Shown: one piece after another, positions 50,954 to 61,384 of the stretch
Layout of the letters: each line of letters begins with the position of its first letter
Position numbering within the stretch: position 1 is the stretch's first letter
Assembly: GCA_003719395.1 (NCBI GenBank)
Contig: RHMC01000001.1
Span: forward strand, 109,496 to 173,495
DNA: 64,000 bases
Direction of reading: 5' to 3'
Source of the DNA: Streptomyces altiplanensis
GTDB lineage: Bacteria; Actinomycetota; Actinomycetes; Streptomycetales; Streptomycetaceae
Translations under genes and position numbers: made by a program
Notes under the pieces: model-generated
The model's input: the letters and a program-made list of their open reading frames with translations, nothing else
Database searches by the model: none
Told to the model about the DNA's origin: nothing

Positions 50954-51805
50954 ACTCGACACTGACACTGCGCTGTTCGGGGCGTCCCGTCGGCCGCTAC
51001 ACCTACCGGCCCGCGCTCGGCGCCCGGCTCCGCGCCGCGCCCGTACCAGCACCCCCTGTCGACACTGGGCGGCGCGGCGGTCACCGAGGAGATGCCCGAC
51101 GACCACGTCCACCATCTGGGGGTGGGGCTCGCCGTGCCGGACGTGGCGGGACACAACTTCTGGGGCGGGAGCACCTACGTACGCGACCGGGGCCCGACGG
51201 AGCTCGACAACCACGGCGTGCAGCTCCACCAGGAGTGGCGGCAACGCGACCCGGACGGCTCCGGCTTCGTGGAGGAGCTGAGCTGGCGCACCGGTACGGA
51301 CCACGCGGACGAGCTGCTGCACGAGCGGCGCACCGTCGCCGCCGTCGCGCTGGACGACACCGCCTGGGCGCTGGACCTCACCTTCTCCCTCACCAACACC
51401 TCGGGCGGCGACCTGTCCATCGGCAGCCCGGCCACCAACGGCCGGGCGGGCGCGGGGTACGGCGGTTTCTTCTGGCGCGCCCCCCAGCAGGCCGCGGCTC
51501 CGACGGCCTTCACCGAGGCGGCGGAGGGCGAGGACGCCGTGCACGGGCGGGCCGCCGACTGGCTGGGCCTGGCGGGCGACGGCTGGACGCTGGTCTTCGC
51601 GGGGGCGACGGCGGACACCCGCCGCGACCCGTGGTTCGTACGGACGGCCGAGTACCCGGGCGTCGGGTCGGCGCTCGCCTGGTCGGACCGGCTGCCCGTA
51701 CCCGCCGGGGAGACGGTCGTGCGCCGCGTGGTCACGGTCGTGGCCGACGGCCGGCTGGACCGGGACGCCTCGGCGGCGTACGTCCGCAAGGCGGTGGGCG
51801 CGTGA
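50950..51805 (+). CDS. DUF6807 (PmoA-like) protein (frameshifted)
   Basis: About 285 residues of the DUF6807 family, annotated in places as PmoA-like. Seen: DDHVHHLGVGLAVPDVAGHN with clustered histidines, FWGGSTYVRDRGPTELDNHG, GSPATNGRAGAGYGGFFWRA and TRRDPWFVRTAEYPGVGSAL. A shift near 51045 affects the first 30 residues. Members usually sit beside Gfo/Idh oxidoreductases in sugar loci; the activity is unknown. GTG 50950 and stop 51805 both overlap neighbours. Confidence 0.75.
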
Positions 51806-53352
51806 GCCGGCCGTGGACCGCCGACCGGGGCGACGGCACGTATCGCAATCCGGTGCTCGCCGGTGACTGGTCCGACCCGGACGTGGTGCGGGTCGGTGAC
51901 GACTACTACCTCACCGTCTCCAGCTTCGGCCGGGTGCCGGGACTGCCGCTGCTGCACTCGCGCGACCTCGTCAACTGGACGCTGACCGGGCACGCGCTGG
52001 AGCGGCCGGCGCACCCGGAGGACGCGGAGGAGGGGCAGGAGGCCGCGGAGCCGCGGCACGACGGTGGCGTCTGGGCACCGTCCATCCGGCACAGCGGCGG
52101 CCGGTTCTGGATCTTCTGGGGCGACCCGGACGTGGGCATCCACCAGATCAACGCGGAGGACATCCGCGGGCCGTGGACCGAGCCGCACCTGGTGAAGGCG
52201 GGCAAGGGCCTGATCGACCCGTGCCCGCTGTGGGACGAGGAGAGCGGCCGGGCGTACCTCGTGCACGCCTGGGCCAAGTCCCGGTCGGGGGTGAAGAACC
52301 GGCTGACCGGACACCGGATGAGCCTGGACGGGCGCACCCTGCTCGACGAGGGCGAGGTGATCGTCGACGCGGACCTGATCCCCGGCTGGTTCACCCTCGA
52401 AGGACCGAAGCTCTACCGCCACGACGGCTGGTTCTGGATCTTCGCGCCGGCCGGTGGCGTGGAGACCGGCTGGCAGGGGGCGCTGCGGTCGCGGGAGTTC
52501 TTCGGCCCGTACGAGGAGCGGGTCGTCCTGGAGCAGGGCCGCACCGAGGTCAACGGCCCCCACCAGGGCGGCTGGGTGCGCACCGGGGCCGGCGAGGACT
52601 GGTTCCTGCACTTCCAGTCGCGCGGTGCGTACGGGCGGGTGGTGCACCTCCAGCCGATGCGCTGGGACGACGCGGGGTGGCCGGTGATGGGGGGACGCGG
52701 GCGAGCCCGTGTCCGTACACCCGAAGCCGGACCTGCCGCCGCAGCCGGTCGCGGCTCCGGCCACCGACGACAGCTTCCCCGGCGGGCGTTACGGGCGGCA
52801 GTGGCAGTGGACGGCCGCCCCGCGGGCGGGGTGGACGGTGCCGCACTCCGGGGACGGGCTGCTGGCCACCTGCCTGCGGACGGCCGACGCTCAACGACCT
52901 GCGGCGGCTGCCGAACGTGCTGGTGCAGCGGCTGCCCGCGCCCGAGTTCACCGCGACGGTCGAACTGACCCTCAACAGCCCGGAGCCGGGGGCCAGGGCC
53001 GGGTTCGCCGTGCTGGGAGACGCGTTCTCCTGGATCGGTCTGGAGCGGGGCGCCGACGGCGGCGTACAGCTGGTGCACCGGTACGCCGAACCGGTCGCCG
53101 AACGCGAACGGGACGCGGAGTACGCCCGCCCGGCGCCCGGGGGGCGGGCGCGGCTGCGGATCGAGGTCTCGGCCGGGGCGCGCTGCCGGTTCGCCGCCGA
53201 CACCGGGGACGGATTCGTCCCTTCCGGCCAGGTCTTCGCGGCCGTGCCGTGGCGCTGGGTCGGGGCGCAGCTCGCCCTGTTCACCGCACGCGCCGGCCGG
53301 GGCGGGCCCCGCCGGCACCGCCCTCTTCGGCAACTTCCGTATCAACGCCTGA
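51802..53352 (+). CDS. Intracellular GH43 glycosidase with C-terminal beta-sandwich (frameshifted)
   Basis: About 517 residues without a signal peptide, so probably cytosolic. Propeller motifs: NPVLAGDWSDPDVVRVGDDY with the base Asp, GGVWAPSIRHSGGRFWIFWG, LIDPCPLWDEESGRAYLVHA, and the acid Glu in GWFTLEGPKLYRHDG. A GH43_C2-type sandwich follows (VELTLNSPEPGARAGFAVLG). Shifts near 52695, 52890 and 53310; the end reads TALFGNFRINA. Likely a beta-xylosidase or arabinofuranosidase on imported oligosaccharides. Overlaps DUF6807 (GTGA). Confidence 0.82.
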
Positions 53353-53403
53353 ACACGGCCTGACCAAGGCCCGACCACCGCACGACATCTCCGAGGAGCC
53401 GCA

Positions 53404-54775
53404 ATGACGCACACCGAAAGAGAAGAGCAGCCCATGAGAGTTTCTTCCGGCCGACGCCCCCGCGGGCGGGCCACTGCCGCGGTCGCACTGACGGCGGTGC
53501 TCGCGCTGACCGCGACGGCCTGCGGGGACGACGGCAGCGGCGCGAGCGGCACCGAGGGCTCGGGCAAGGGCGAGATCACCTTCTGGGACAACAACGGCGG
53601 CTCCGCGTACCGCCGTCTGGAAGGAGATCATCAAGGACTTCGAAGCGGCGAACAAGGACATCAAGGTCAAGTACGTCCCGATCCCGATCACCGATGTGCA
53701 GTCGAAGTACGACACCGCGATAGCGGGCGGCGGTCTGCCCGACGTCGGCGGCGTCGGCACCGCGTACCTCTCCAACATCGTCGCGCAGGACGCGCTGGAG
53801 CCGGTCGGGGACCGGATCAAGGACTCCGCGCTGGACGGCAAGCTGGTGGAGTCGATGGTCGAGGGGGTGCGGACGGCCGGCGGGCGCGGGGACGAGATGT
53901 ACACCGTGCCGACGTCCGCGAACAACGGCACCCTCTGGTACCGGACCGACCTGTTCGAGAAGGCGAAGCTCGAGGCGCCGACGACGTGGGACGCGTTCTA
54001 CACGGCGGCCGAGAAGCTGACCGACGCGGACAAGAACGCCTTCGGGTACACGATCCGCGGCGGCGCCGGGTCCGTCGCCCAGGCGCTGGACGCGATCTAC
54101 GGGCAGTCCGGCATCACCGAGTTCTGGAAGGGCGAGAAGACCACCGTCAACGACCCGAAGAACGTCGCGGCGCTGGAGAAGTACGTCGGGCTGTACAAGA
54201 GGACGACGCCCGAGGCCGACGTCAACAACGACTTCGCCAAGATGGTCGCCCAGTGGGACTCCGGCACCATCGGGATGCTCAGCCACAACCTCGGCTCCTA
54301 CCAGGACCACGTGAAGGCGCTGGGCGAGGACAAGTTCGCCGGCATCCCGAACCCGACGGGTCCCGGCGGTGTGCGGGTCCAGGTGTCCAACCCCGTGGAC
54401 GGGCTCGGTCTGTTCAAGGGGAGCAAGAACAAGGCCGCGGCGTGGAAGTTCATCGAGTTCGCCGCGTCTCATCGGTCGAACAGCAAGTGGAACGAGGCGG
54501 CGGGCGCGATCCCGGCGAACACCGAGGCGGCGAAGGACGAGTGGATCAACGAGTCCGAGCCGACGAAGCTCGGCGCGCAGTCCCTCACCGACGGCTCCAC
54601 CAAGATCGTGCAGCTGCCGTACTACCTGCCCGACTGGAACTCGATCACCAAGGCCGACAACGAGCCCGAGTTCCAGAAGGTCCTGCTCGGCAAGACCACG
54701 CCCAAGGCGTTCCTGGACAAGCTCGCCGGTGAGCTGAACGAGGCGCAGGCCGAGTGGGAGCAGCAGAACCAGTGA
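53404..54775 (+). CDS. Sugar ABC transporter binding lipoprotein (frameshifted)
   Basis: CUT1 binding protein of about 456 residues. Lipoprotein signal VALTAVLALTATAC, then GEITFWDNNGG, FEAANKDIKVKYVPIP, and YYLPDWNSITKADNEPEFQK near the end. A shift near 53622 lies just after the signal. ATG 53404 follows GAGGAG; ATG 53434 is an alternative. The initiation region is identical over 19 bp to that of the PL1-CE8 gene. It probably serves the permeases at 47940 and 48869. Confidence 0.84.
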
Positions 54776-55517
54776 CCCCGCACACCCACCGCGCGCGCAC
54801 GGTCTTCATCGCCGGAGACTCCACCGCCGCCGACAAGCACGCCACGGCCGCACCCGAGGCCGGCTGGGGCATGGCACTCCCCTTCTTCCTGCACGAGCAC
54901 CTGACCGTCGCCAACCACGCGGTCAACGGCCGCAGTTCGAAGAGCTTCATCGACGAGGGGCGGCTCGCACCCGTCCTGGAGGCGATCCGCCCCGGCGATC
55001 TCCTGCTCGTCCAGTTCGGCCACAACGACCAGAAGCACGACGACCCCACCCGCCTCACCGAGCCGTGGACCGGCTACCAGCAGCACCTGCTCCAGTACGT
55101 CGCCGGGGCGCGGGACCGCGGCGCGCAGCCCGTACTGCTGACCTCCGTCGAGCGCCGGCGGTTCGACGCCGCCGGCACGGCGCTGGCCACGCACGGCGCG
55201 TACCCGGAGGCGGTGCGGGCGCTCGCGGCCGCGCACGAGGTGCCGCTGCTGGACATCGCGGCGCTCTCGCTCGCGCTGTGGCAGAAGCTCGGCCCCGAGG
55301 CGAGCAAGGGGCACTTCCACTGGCTGGAGCCGGGCGAATCCCCCAACTATCCGGACGGTGTCGCCGACGACACCCACTTCCACCCGCGCGCGCCGTCGAG
55401 GTGGCCCGGCTGACGGCGCGCGCCCTGGCAGCGGAGGGCGTGCTGGCGGCGGACGAGCTGCGGCGCCTGGAGGCGGACGTACCCGAGACCTGGCTGACCT
55501 GGCACGAGGAGTCCTGA
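54772..55517 (+). CDS. SGNH rhamnogalacturonan acetylesterase-like protein (frameshifted at end)
   Basis: About 248 residues, no signal peptide. Block I TVFIAGDSTAADKH with nucleophile Ser, GWGMALPFFLHEHLTVANHA, NGRSSKSFIDEGR, block III LLVQFGHNDQKHDDP, and the catalytic DDTHFHPR. This is the YesT/RgaE type that removes acetyl groups from rhamnogalacturonan I backbone. A shift near 55393 leads to the end WLTWHEES. Overlaps the binding protein (GTGA) and the pectate lyase (TGATG). A cytosolic site would mean imported fragments are deacetylated inside. Confidence 0.84.
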
Positions 55518-56832
55518 TGCGCAGAACACAGACACGCCGTACACAGACACGCCGTACACGCCTCGTCTCCCTGGTCGCCGCGGTGGTGACGCCGGGCGTG
55601 CTCGTCGCCCTGCCCGGCGCGAGCGCCCACGCCTCACCGGTGCGCGACGCCCACGTCCTGCCCGCGCACGACGGCTGGGCCTCGGCCGACGGCGGTACCA
55701 CCGGAGGCGCCGGGGCCGATGAAGCGCACACCTACACCGTCACCACCTGGGAGGGGCTCAAGCGCGCGCTGGAGGACGGCGGCGACGCCCCGAAGGTGAT
55801 CAAGGTCAGAGGCACGCTCGACGGCATGGGCGGCCAAAGCTGCGAGGACTTCGCCACCGGCGGCTACTCCCTGGACGCGTACCTGGCGGCGTACGACCCG
55901 AAGACCTGGGGCACCGCGCCGCCCGCCGGCCCGCAGGAGGAGGCCCGCGCCGCTTCCGCCGCCGCGCAGGCCCAGCAGGTCAAGGCGTACGTCCCGGCGA
56001 ACACGACGATCGTCGGCGTGGGCGGCGGCTCGCGCGGCTGCTCGGCGGGTCCCTCCAGATCAAGGACACCGACAACGTCGTGGTCCGGGGCCTCACCTTC
56101 GAGGACGCCTTCGACTGCTTCCCTCAGTGGGACCCCACGGACGGCGACGGGGGCGCGTGGAACTCCGAGTACGACAACCTCGTCGTGCACGGCTCGACGC
56201 ACGTCTGGATCGACCACAACACGTTCACCGACGGCCGCCGCCCGGACAGTGAACAACCCGTCCACTACGGCCAGTTGTTCCAGCAGCACGACGGCGAGCT
56301 GGACGTCGTCAGGGGCGCCGACCTGGTCACCGTCTCGTGGAACGTCTTCGCCGACCACGACAAGACCCTGATGATCGGCAACAGCGACAGCGCGGGCGCC
56401 ACCGACCGGGGCAAGCTGCGGGTCACCCTCCACCACAACCTCTTCCGGAACATCGTCGAGCGCGCGCCGCGCGTGCGGTTCGGGAAGGTCGACGCGTACA
56501 ACAACCACTTCGTGGTGGCGAAGGGGTACGCGTACTCCTTCGGCATCGGCTTCGAATCCCAGCTGTACGCGGAGAAGAACACCTTCGCGCTGCCGGCGGG
56601 GGTGAGCGCGGCGAAGATCCTGAAGAAGTGGAAGGACGCCCCGGTCACGGCCGAGGGCAACTACGTCAACGGCAGGCCGGCCGACCTCGTGGCCGCCCAC
56701 AACGCCGCGAACCCCGGCGACCTGCTCCGCGAGGGCGCCGGCTGGACCCCGGCCCTGCGCACCCGGGTCGACCGGCCGCAGGCCGTCCCGTCCCTGGTCA
56801 CGCGCCGGGCGGGCGCGCCCCGAACCCACTGA
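55517..56832 (+). CDS. Secreted PL1 pectate lyase (frameshifted)
   Basis: About 438 residues. Basic signal peptide with duplicated RRTQT and core LVSLVAAVVTPGVLVALPG. PL1 parallel beta-helix: WEGLKRALEDGGDAPKVIKV, TTIVGVGGGSRGC, DNVVVRGLTFEDAFDCFP, STHVWIDHNTFTDGR, VTVSWNVFADHDKTLMIGNS and the catalytic Arg in ERAPRVRFGKVDAYNN. Cleaves polygalacturonate by beta-elimination with Ca2+. A shift near 56040. Follows the acetylesterase by a one-base overlap. Confidence 0.87.
55526..55555. repeat. Exact 15-bp tandem duplication in the signal peptide coding region
   Basis: acacagacacgccgt at 55526-55540 is repeated at 55541-55555 and partly again, giving RRTQTRRTQTRRT in the n-region of the pectate lyase signal peptide. 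In frame (15 bp), so it lengthens the basic leader. Confidence 0.85.
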
Positions 56833-56860
56833 TGCACACAACAGTCTGTCAGGAGCCGCA

Positions 56861-58899
56861 ATGACGCACCCTCACAGCAAGCGATCCAGAACCCGGGTCC
56901 TCGGCCTGATCGTGGCACTGGCCGCGGCCGTGGCCGGACTCCCCGCGACGCGACGGCGACGGCGGCGACGGCACCGCCGGCGCCGCCGGCCCGGCGCCGT
57001 CCTCGCACCGCGCCTGGTCCGACACCCCGCACGGCTTCGCGTCCCTCGACGGGGGCACCACCGGCGGGCGGGGCGGCAAGGTCGTCACCGTCAGGAACCA
57101 GGCCGACCTGGCCAAGTACGCGGGCGCCGAGGAGCCCTACATCATCCGGGTGGCGGGCACGATCGCCGTCGAACCGTTCGGCTCGGACATCGACGTCGCC
57201 TCCGACAAGACCATCGTCGGCGTCGGGAACACCGCCGAGCTCGTCCACGGCGAACTGCACCTGAACCCCGGCACCCACAACGTCATCATCCGCAACCTCA
57301 CCATCAGGGACTCCTACGTCGAGGGCGACTGGGACGGCAAGACGACGGACTTCGACGCCATCCAGATGGACTCCGTCCACCACGTCTGGATCGACCACAA
57401 CCGCTTCACGCACATGGGTGACGGACTGCTCGACGTGCGCAAGGACAGTGAGTACATCACCGTCTCGTACAACCGTTTCGACCACCACAACAAGGCGTTC
57501 GGGATCGGCTGGACACCCAACGTCAAGACGCAGATCACCATCGACCACAACTGGTTCAGCGGCACCAAGCAGCGCAATCCGTCCGCCGACAACTGCGCCT
57601 ACGCCCACCTCTACAACAACTACCTGTCCGCGCAGGTGGAGGACGGCGACCCGGTCTTCTCGTACGGGAACTGGGCGCGCGGCAGGACCAGGATGGTCAT
57701 CGAGAACAGCTACTACGAGGACGTCCAGCACCCCTACCAGGCCGACGCCACGGCGGAACTGGTCCAGCGCGGGTCGGTCACCGAGAACACCACCGGCCGT
57801 CACGACGCCTGGGGCACGGCCTTCGAGCCGCGCGACTTCTACCCGTACGAGCTGGACCCGGCGGCGGCCGTCCCGGCGCTGGTGACGAAGTTCTCCGGGC
57901 CGCAGAAGTCGATCGGCACGGACACCGTGCTGCGCCTGAAGGCGGACGGCAGCGGCGACTACCCGACCCTGCAGGCCGCCGTCGACGCGGTCCCGGCCCG
58001 CAACGACGGCCGGGTGACCCTGTCCCTGGCGCCGGGTACGTACCGGCAGAAGGTGCGCGTCGGCAAGGAGCAGCACCGCATCACCTTCGCCGGCACCGGC
58101 AGGCACCGCGACGACACGCTGATCGTCTTCGACACCCCGTCGGGCGAGGCGAAGCCGGGCGGCGGGACCGTCGGGTCCTGGGGAAGCGCCACCGTCGTCG
58201 TCGAGGGCGACGACTTCACCGCGCGCAACCTGACCTTCTCCAACGACTTCGACGAGGCGGCCGTCGAGATCAACGGCGAGCAGGCACTCGCCGTGAAGAC
58301 CACCGGCGACCGGCTGCTCTTCGAGAACACCGGTTTCCTCGGCAACCAGGACACGCTGATGACCGACACCCCGGTCCTCACCGAGACCGCGCGCGTCTAC
58401 GTCAGGGACTCGTACATCGAGGGCGACGTCGACTTCATCTACGGACGGGCCACGACCGTCGTCGAGCGGTCCGTCATCAAGGCGCTGAGCCGCGGCTCCG
58501 CCACCAACAACGGTTACATCACCGCGGCCAGCACCTGGAAGGGCAACCCGTACGGCTTCCTGATCACCCGCAGCAGGATCGTCAGCGACGCACCGGCCCA
58601 GTCCTTCCACCTCGGCCGGCCGTGGCACCCCAGCGGGAACCCCGACGCCGTCGGCCAGGTGCTGATCCGCGAGACGGCGCTGCCCGCGGCGGTCAAGTCC
58701 GCCCCGTGGACCCGACATGAGCGGGTTCCCGTGGCAGGAGGCCCGGTTCAGCGAGTACCGCAACCACGGCCCCGGCGCGGCGGTCACCCCGCAGCGCCCG
58801 CAGATGCCCGCCGGCGAGGCGGCCCGCCACCAGGTCTCCGACTACCTGGCGGGCCAGGACGGCTGGGCGCCGCACCGCACCCGCGCGCGTACCGCCTGA
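56861..58899 (+). CDS. Secreted PL1 pectate lyase - CE8 pectin methylesterase fusion (frameshifted)
   Basis: About 680 residues. Signal TRVLGLIVALAAAVAGLPA; PL1 domain (HVWIDHNRFTHMGDGLLDVR, NRFDHHNKAFGIGW, NCAYAHLYNNYLS); then CE8 (DGSGDYPTLQAAVDAVPAR, GTYRQKVRVGKEQHRITFAG, GNQDTLMT, DVDFIYGRATTVVE, LGRPWHPSGNP) with the methylesterase aspartates and arginine in place. One protein could demethylate pectin and cleave the product. Shifts near 56965 (end of the signal) and 58715 (expected DMSGFPWQEARFSEYR). Last gene of the rightward run; converges on the GH51 gene. Confidence 0.88.
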
Positions 58900-58938
58900 G
58901 AGCGTCCGCGAACGCCCGGGCCGGTGGTGTTCCCGCCG

Positions 58939-60468
58939 TCAGGCCAGGCGGATCATGTTCCAGGACATCGGCTCCAGGGTGGCGCTCAGCGTGCCGCCCC
59001 GCAGCGTCGTTCCCGTGGCCTCGCGCGGGGTGACCCGCTCGGGTTCGGCGAGGGTGTTGCGGGCTTGTGGGTCGGTGTCGGCCAGCACGCTGTGCTCGAC
59101 GACCGAGGCCGGCGACAGTCCGTGCAGGGCCACTTCGAGCGGCAGCGACTCGCTCTGGCTGCGGTTGACCGCGAAGACGGTGACGGCGCCGTCGTCGCCG
59201 CGTACCGCCGTGGCGTGCAGCAGGGGCACCTCGCCGTACTTGCGCGTCTCGTACGTGGGTGAGTCGATCCGTACGTCGAGCACGCGGCCCCGCCCGTACC
59301 GGGACGCCTGCGCGAACGGGAAGAAGGTGGTCTGCTTCCAGGCCGGGCCGCCGGGCTCGGTCATGATCGGCGCGATGACGTTGACGAGCTGGGCGAGGCA
59401 GGCGACCGTCACCCGGTCGGCGTGGCGCAGCAGGGCGATCATCAGGGAGCCGAAGACGACGGCGTCGGTGACGGAGTAGTTGTCCTCCAGCAGCCGCGGC
59501 GCCTCGGGCCAGTCGAGCGGTTCGGCGTCGGCCTGCTCCTGGAAGCGCCTCATGTACCAGACGTTCCACTCGTCGAAGGAGAGGTTGATCTTCTTCGACG
59601 ACTTGAGGCGGGCGCCGACGTGGTCGCAGGTGGCGACGACGCTCTCGATGAAGGACTCCATGTCGACGGCGGAGGCGAGGAAGGAGTCCCGGTCGCCGTC
59701 CAGTTCTTCGTAGTAGGCGTGCAGCGAGATGTAGTCGACGAGGTCGTACGTCTCGGCCAGTACCGTCGCCTCCCACTCGGCGAACGTCTCCATGGCCCGG
59801 CTGGAGCTGCCGCAGGCGACCAGCTCGACGTCCCGGTCGATCTGCCGCATCGCGCGCGCGGTCTCGGCGGCGAGCCGCCCGTACTCGGACGCGGTCTTGT
59901 GGCCGGTCTGCCAGGGGCCGTCCATCTCGTTGCCGAGGCACCACAGCCGGATGCCGAAGGGGTCCTTGTCGCCGTGCGCGATGCGGCGCTCGGAGAGTTC
60001 GGTGCCGGCCGGGTGGTTGGCGTACTCCTGGAGCTCCAGCGCTTCGGCCACACCGCGCGTGCCCAGGTTCAGGGCCATCATCGGCTCGGCCTGCGGGCCG
60101 ATCTTCTTCAGGAAGGCGATGTACTCGCTGAGGCCGAAGCGGTTCGTCTCGGTGGAGCGCCAGGCCAGGTCGAGGCGGCGCGGCCGCTCGTCGGCCGGGC
60201 CGACGGAGTCCTCCCACTTGTAGCCGGAGACGAAGTTGCCACCGGGGTAGCGGACGGTGGTGACGCCCAGTTCGCGGACCAGGCCGAGCACGTCGGCGCG
60301 CAGTCCGGCCTCGTCGGCGGTGGGGTGGCCGGGCTCGTAGATGCCGGTGTAGACGCAGCGGCCGAGGTGCTCGACGAACGAGCCGAACAGCCGGGGGTCG
60401 ACGTCGCCGACGGCGAAGGCCGGGTCGAGGGTGAAGCGGGCGGCGGCGGGGTCCGCGGGGCGGGTCAT
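58939..60468 (-). CDS. abfA: GH51 alpha-L-arabinofuranosidase
   Basis: 509 residues, intact, cytosolic. N-terminal strand RFTLDPAFAVGDVDPRLFGS, FVEHLGRCVYTGIYEP, VTTVRYPGGNFVSGYKWEDS, acid/base Glu in LWCLGNEMDGPWQTGH, nucleophile Glu in INLSFDEWNVWYMRRF, and a C-terminal beta-sandwich ending MSWNMIRLA. Releases terminal arabinofuranose from arabino-oligosaccharides. Start MTRPADPAAARF (60468) with AAAGGA upstream; ATG 60486 is possible. Last gene of an importer operon. Confidence 0.9.
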   Translation of the reverse strand: MTRPADPAAARFTLDPAFAVGDVDPRLFGSFVEHLGRCVYTGIYEPGHPTADEAGLRADVLGLVRELGVTTVRYPGGNFVSGYKWEDSVGPADERPRRLDLAWRSTETNRFGLSEYIAFLKKIGPQAEPMMALNLGTRGVAEALELQEYANHPAGTELSERRIAHGDKDPFGIRLWCLGNEMDGPWQTGHKTASEYGRLAAETARAMRQIDRDVELVACGSSSRAMETFAEWEATVLAETYDLVDYISLHAYYEELDGDRDSFLASAVDMESFIESVVATCDHVGARLKSSKKINLSFDEWNVWYMRRFQEQADAEPLDWPEAPRLLEDNYSVTDAVVFGSLMIALLRHADRVTVACLAQLVNVIAPIMTEPGGPAWKQTTFFPFAQASRYGRGRVLDVRIDSPTYETRKYGEVPLLHATAVRGDDGAVTVFAVNRSQSESLPLEVALHGLSPASVVEHSVLADTDPQARNTLAEPERVTPREATGTTLRGGTLSATLEPMSWNMIRLA

Positions 60469-60520
60469 GCGTGCGGTTCCTTTCATGGCTGTCATGGGGG
60501 GCACGGCGGTCATGCCGGTG

Positions 60521-61384
60521 TTACTGGCCGGCCAGGCCGGTGTGGGCGACGCCGCGCACGATCTGGCGCTGGAAGAGCGCGAAGACGATCAGCAGCGGGA
60601 GGCCCGCGATGACGACGGAGGCCATCATCTGGGCGTACCGGAGCCCGTAGCTCGACTGGACGTTGACGAGTCCGACGGGGAGGGTCATGCCGCCCGGGTC
60701 GGTGGTCACCAGGAACGGCCAGAGGAAGTTGTTCCAGGTGGAGATGAACGTGAAGATCGCGACGGCCGCGAGGACCGGCCGGGACAGCGGCATGACGATG
60801 GTCCAGAAGACCCGCCAGCGCCCGGCGCCGTCGACGAAGGCGGCCTCCTCCAGCTCGCGCGGCACGCCGTCGAAGAACTTCACCAGGATGAACACCATGG
60901 CGGGTACGGCGACCTGGGGCAGGATCACGCCCCAGTACGTGTCGACGAGGCCGAGCTGGACCATCTCGGCGAAGAGGGGGGCGATCAGCACCTGCGGCGG
61001 CACCATGATTCCGGCGAGCACCAGTCCGTAGAGCGCTTTGCGCCCCCGGAAGTCGGTGCGGGAGAAGCCGTAGGCCGCCATCGCGCACAGGACGACGGTC
61101 AGCACGGTCGTCATCACCGAGATGTAGACGGAGTTGAAGAGCCACTGGGTGAGGTCGCCGGACTTCCACACCTGCCGGTAGGCGTCGAAGGTGATGGTCG
61201 AGCCGATCCACTCCAGCGGTGTCTTCGTCGTCTCGCCCTCCGGCTTGAGGGAGGTGGCGACGGCCCAGGCGAGCGGCAGCACCCACACCACCACCAGGGC
61301 GAGGGCGGCGAGCAGCATCGCGGCGCGGCCCGGGGTCCAGCGGGCCCGGCGGCCCGTGGTGTCGGCCGGGGCGTGGGCGCTCAT
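60521..61384 (-). CDS. Sugar ABC transporter permease (CUT1, MalG type)
   Basis: 287 residues, intact. AAMLLAALALVVVWVLPLAW, SVYISVMTTVLTVVLCAMAA, EAA loop EEAAFVDGAGRWRVFWTIVM, then TWNNFLWPFLVTTDPGG. ATG 61384 overlaps the partner stop (ATGA). Arabinose or arabino-oligosaccharide import is inferred from the adjacent GH51 gene. Confidence 0.88.
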   Translation of the reverse strand: MSAHAPADTTGRRARWTPGRAAMLLAALALVVVWVLPLAWAVATSLKPEGETTKTPLEWIGSTITFDAYRQVWKSGDLTQWLFNSVYISVMTTVLTVVLCAMAAYGFSRTDFRGRKALYGLVLAGIMVPPQVLIAPLFAEMVQLGLVDTYWGVILPQVAVPAMVFILVKFFDGVPRELEEAAFVDGAGRWRVFWTIVMPLSRPVLAAVAIFTFISTWNNFLWPFLVTTDPGGMTLPVGLVNVQSSYGLRYAQMMASVVIAGLPLLIVFALFQRQIVRGVAHTGLAGQ

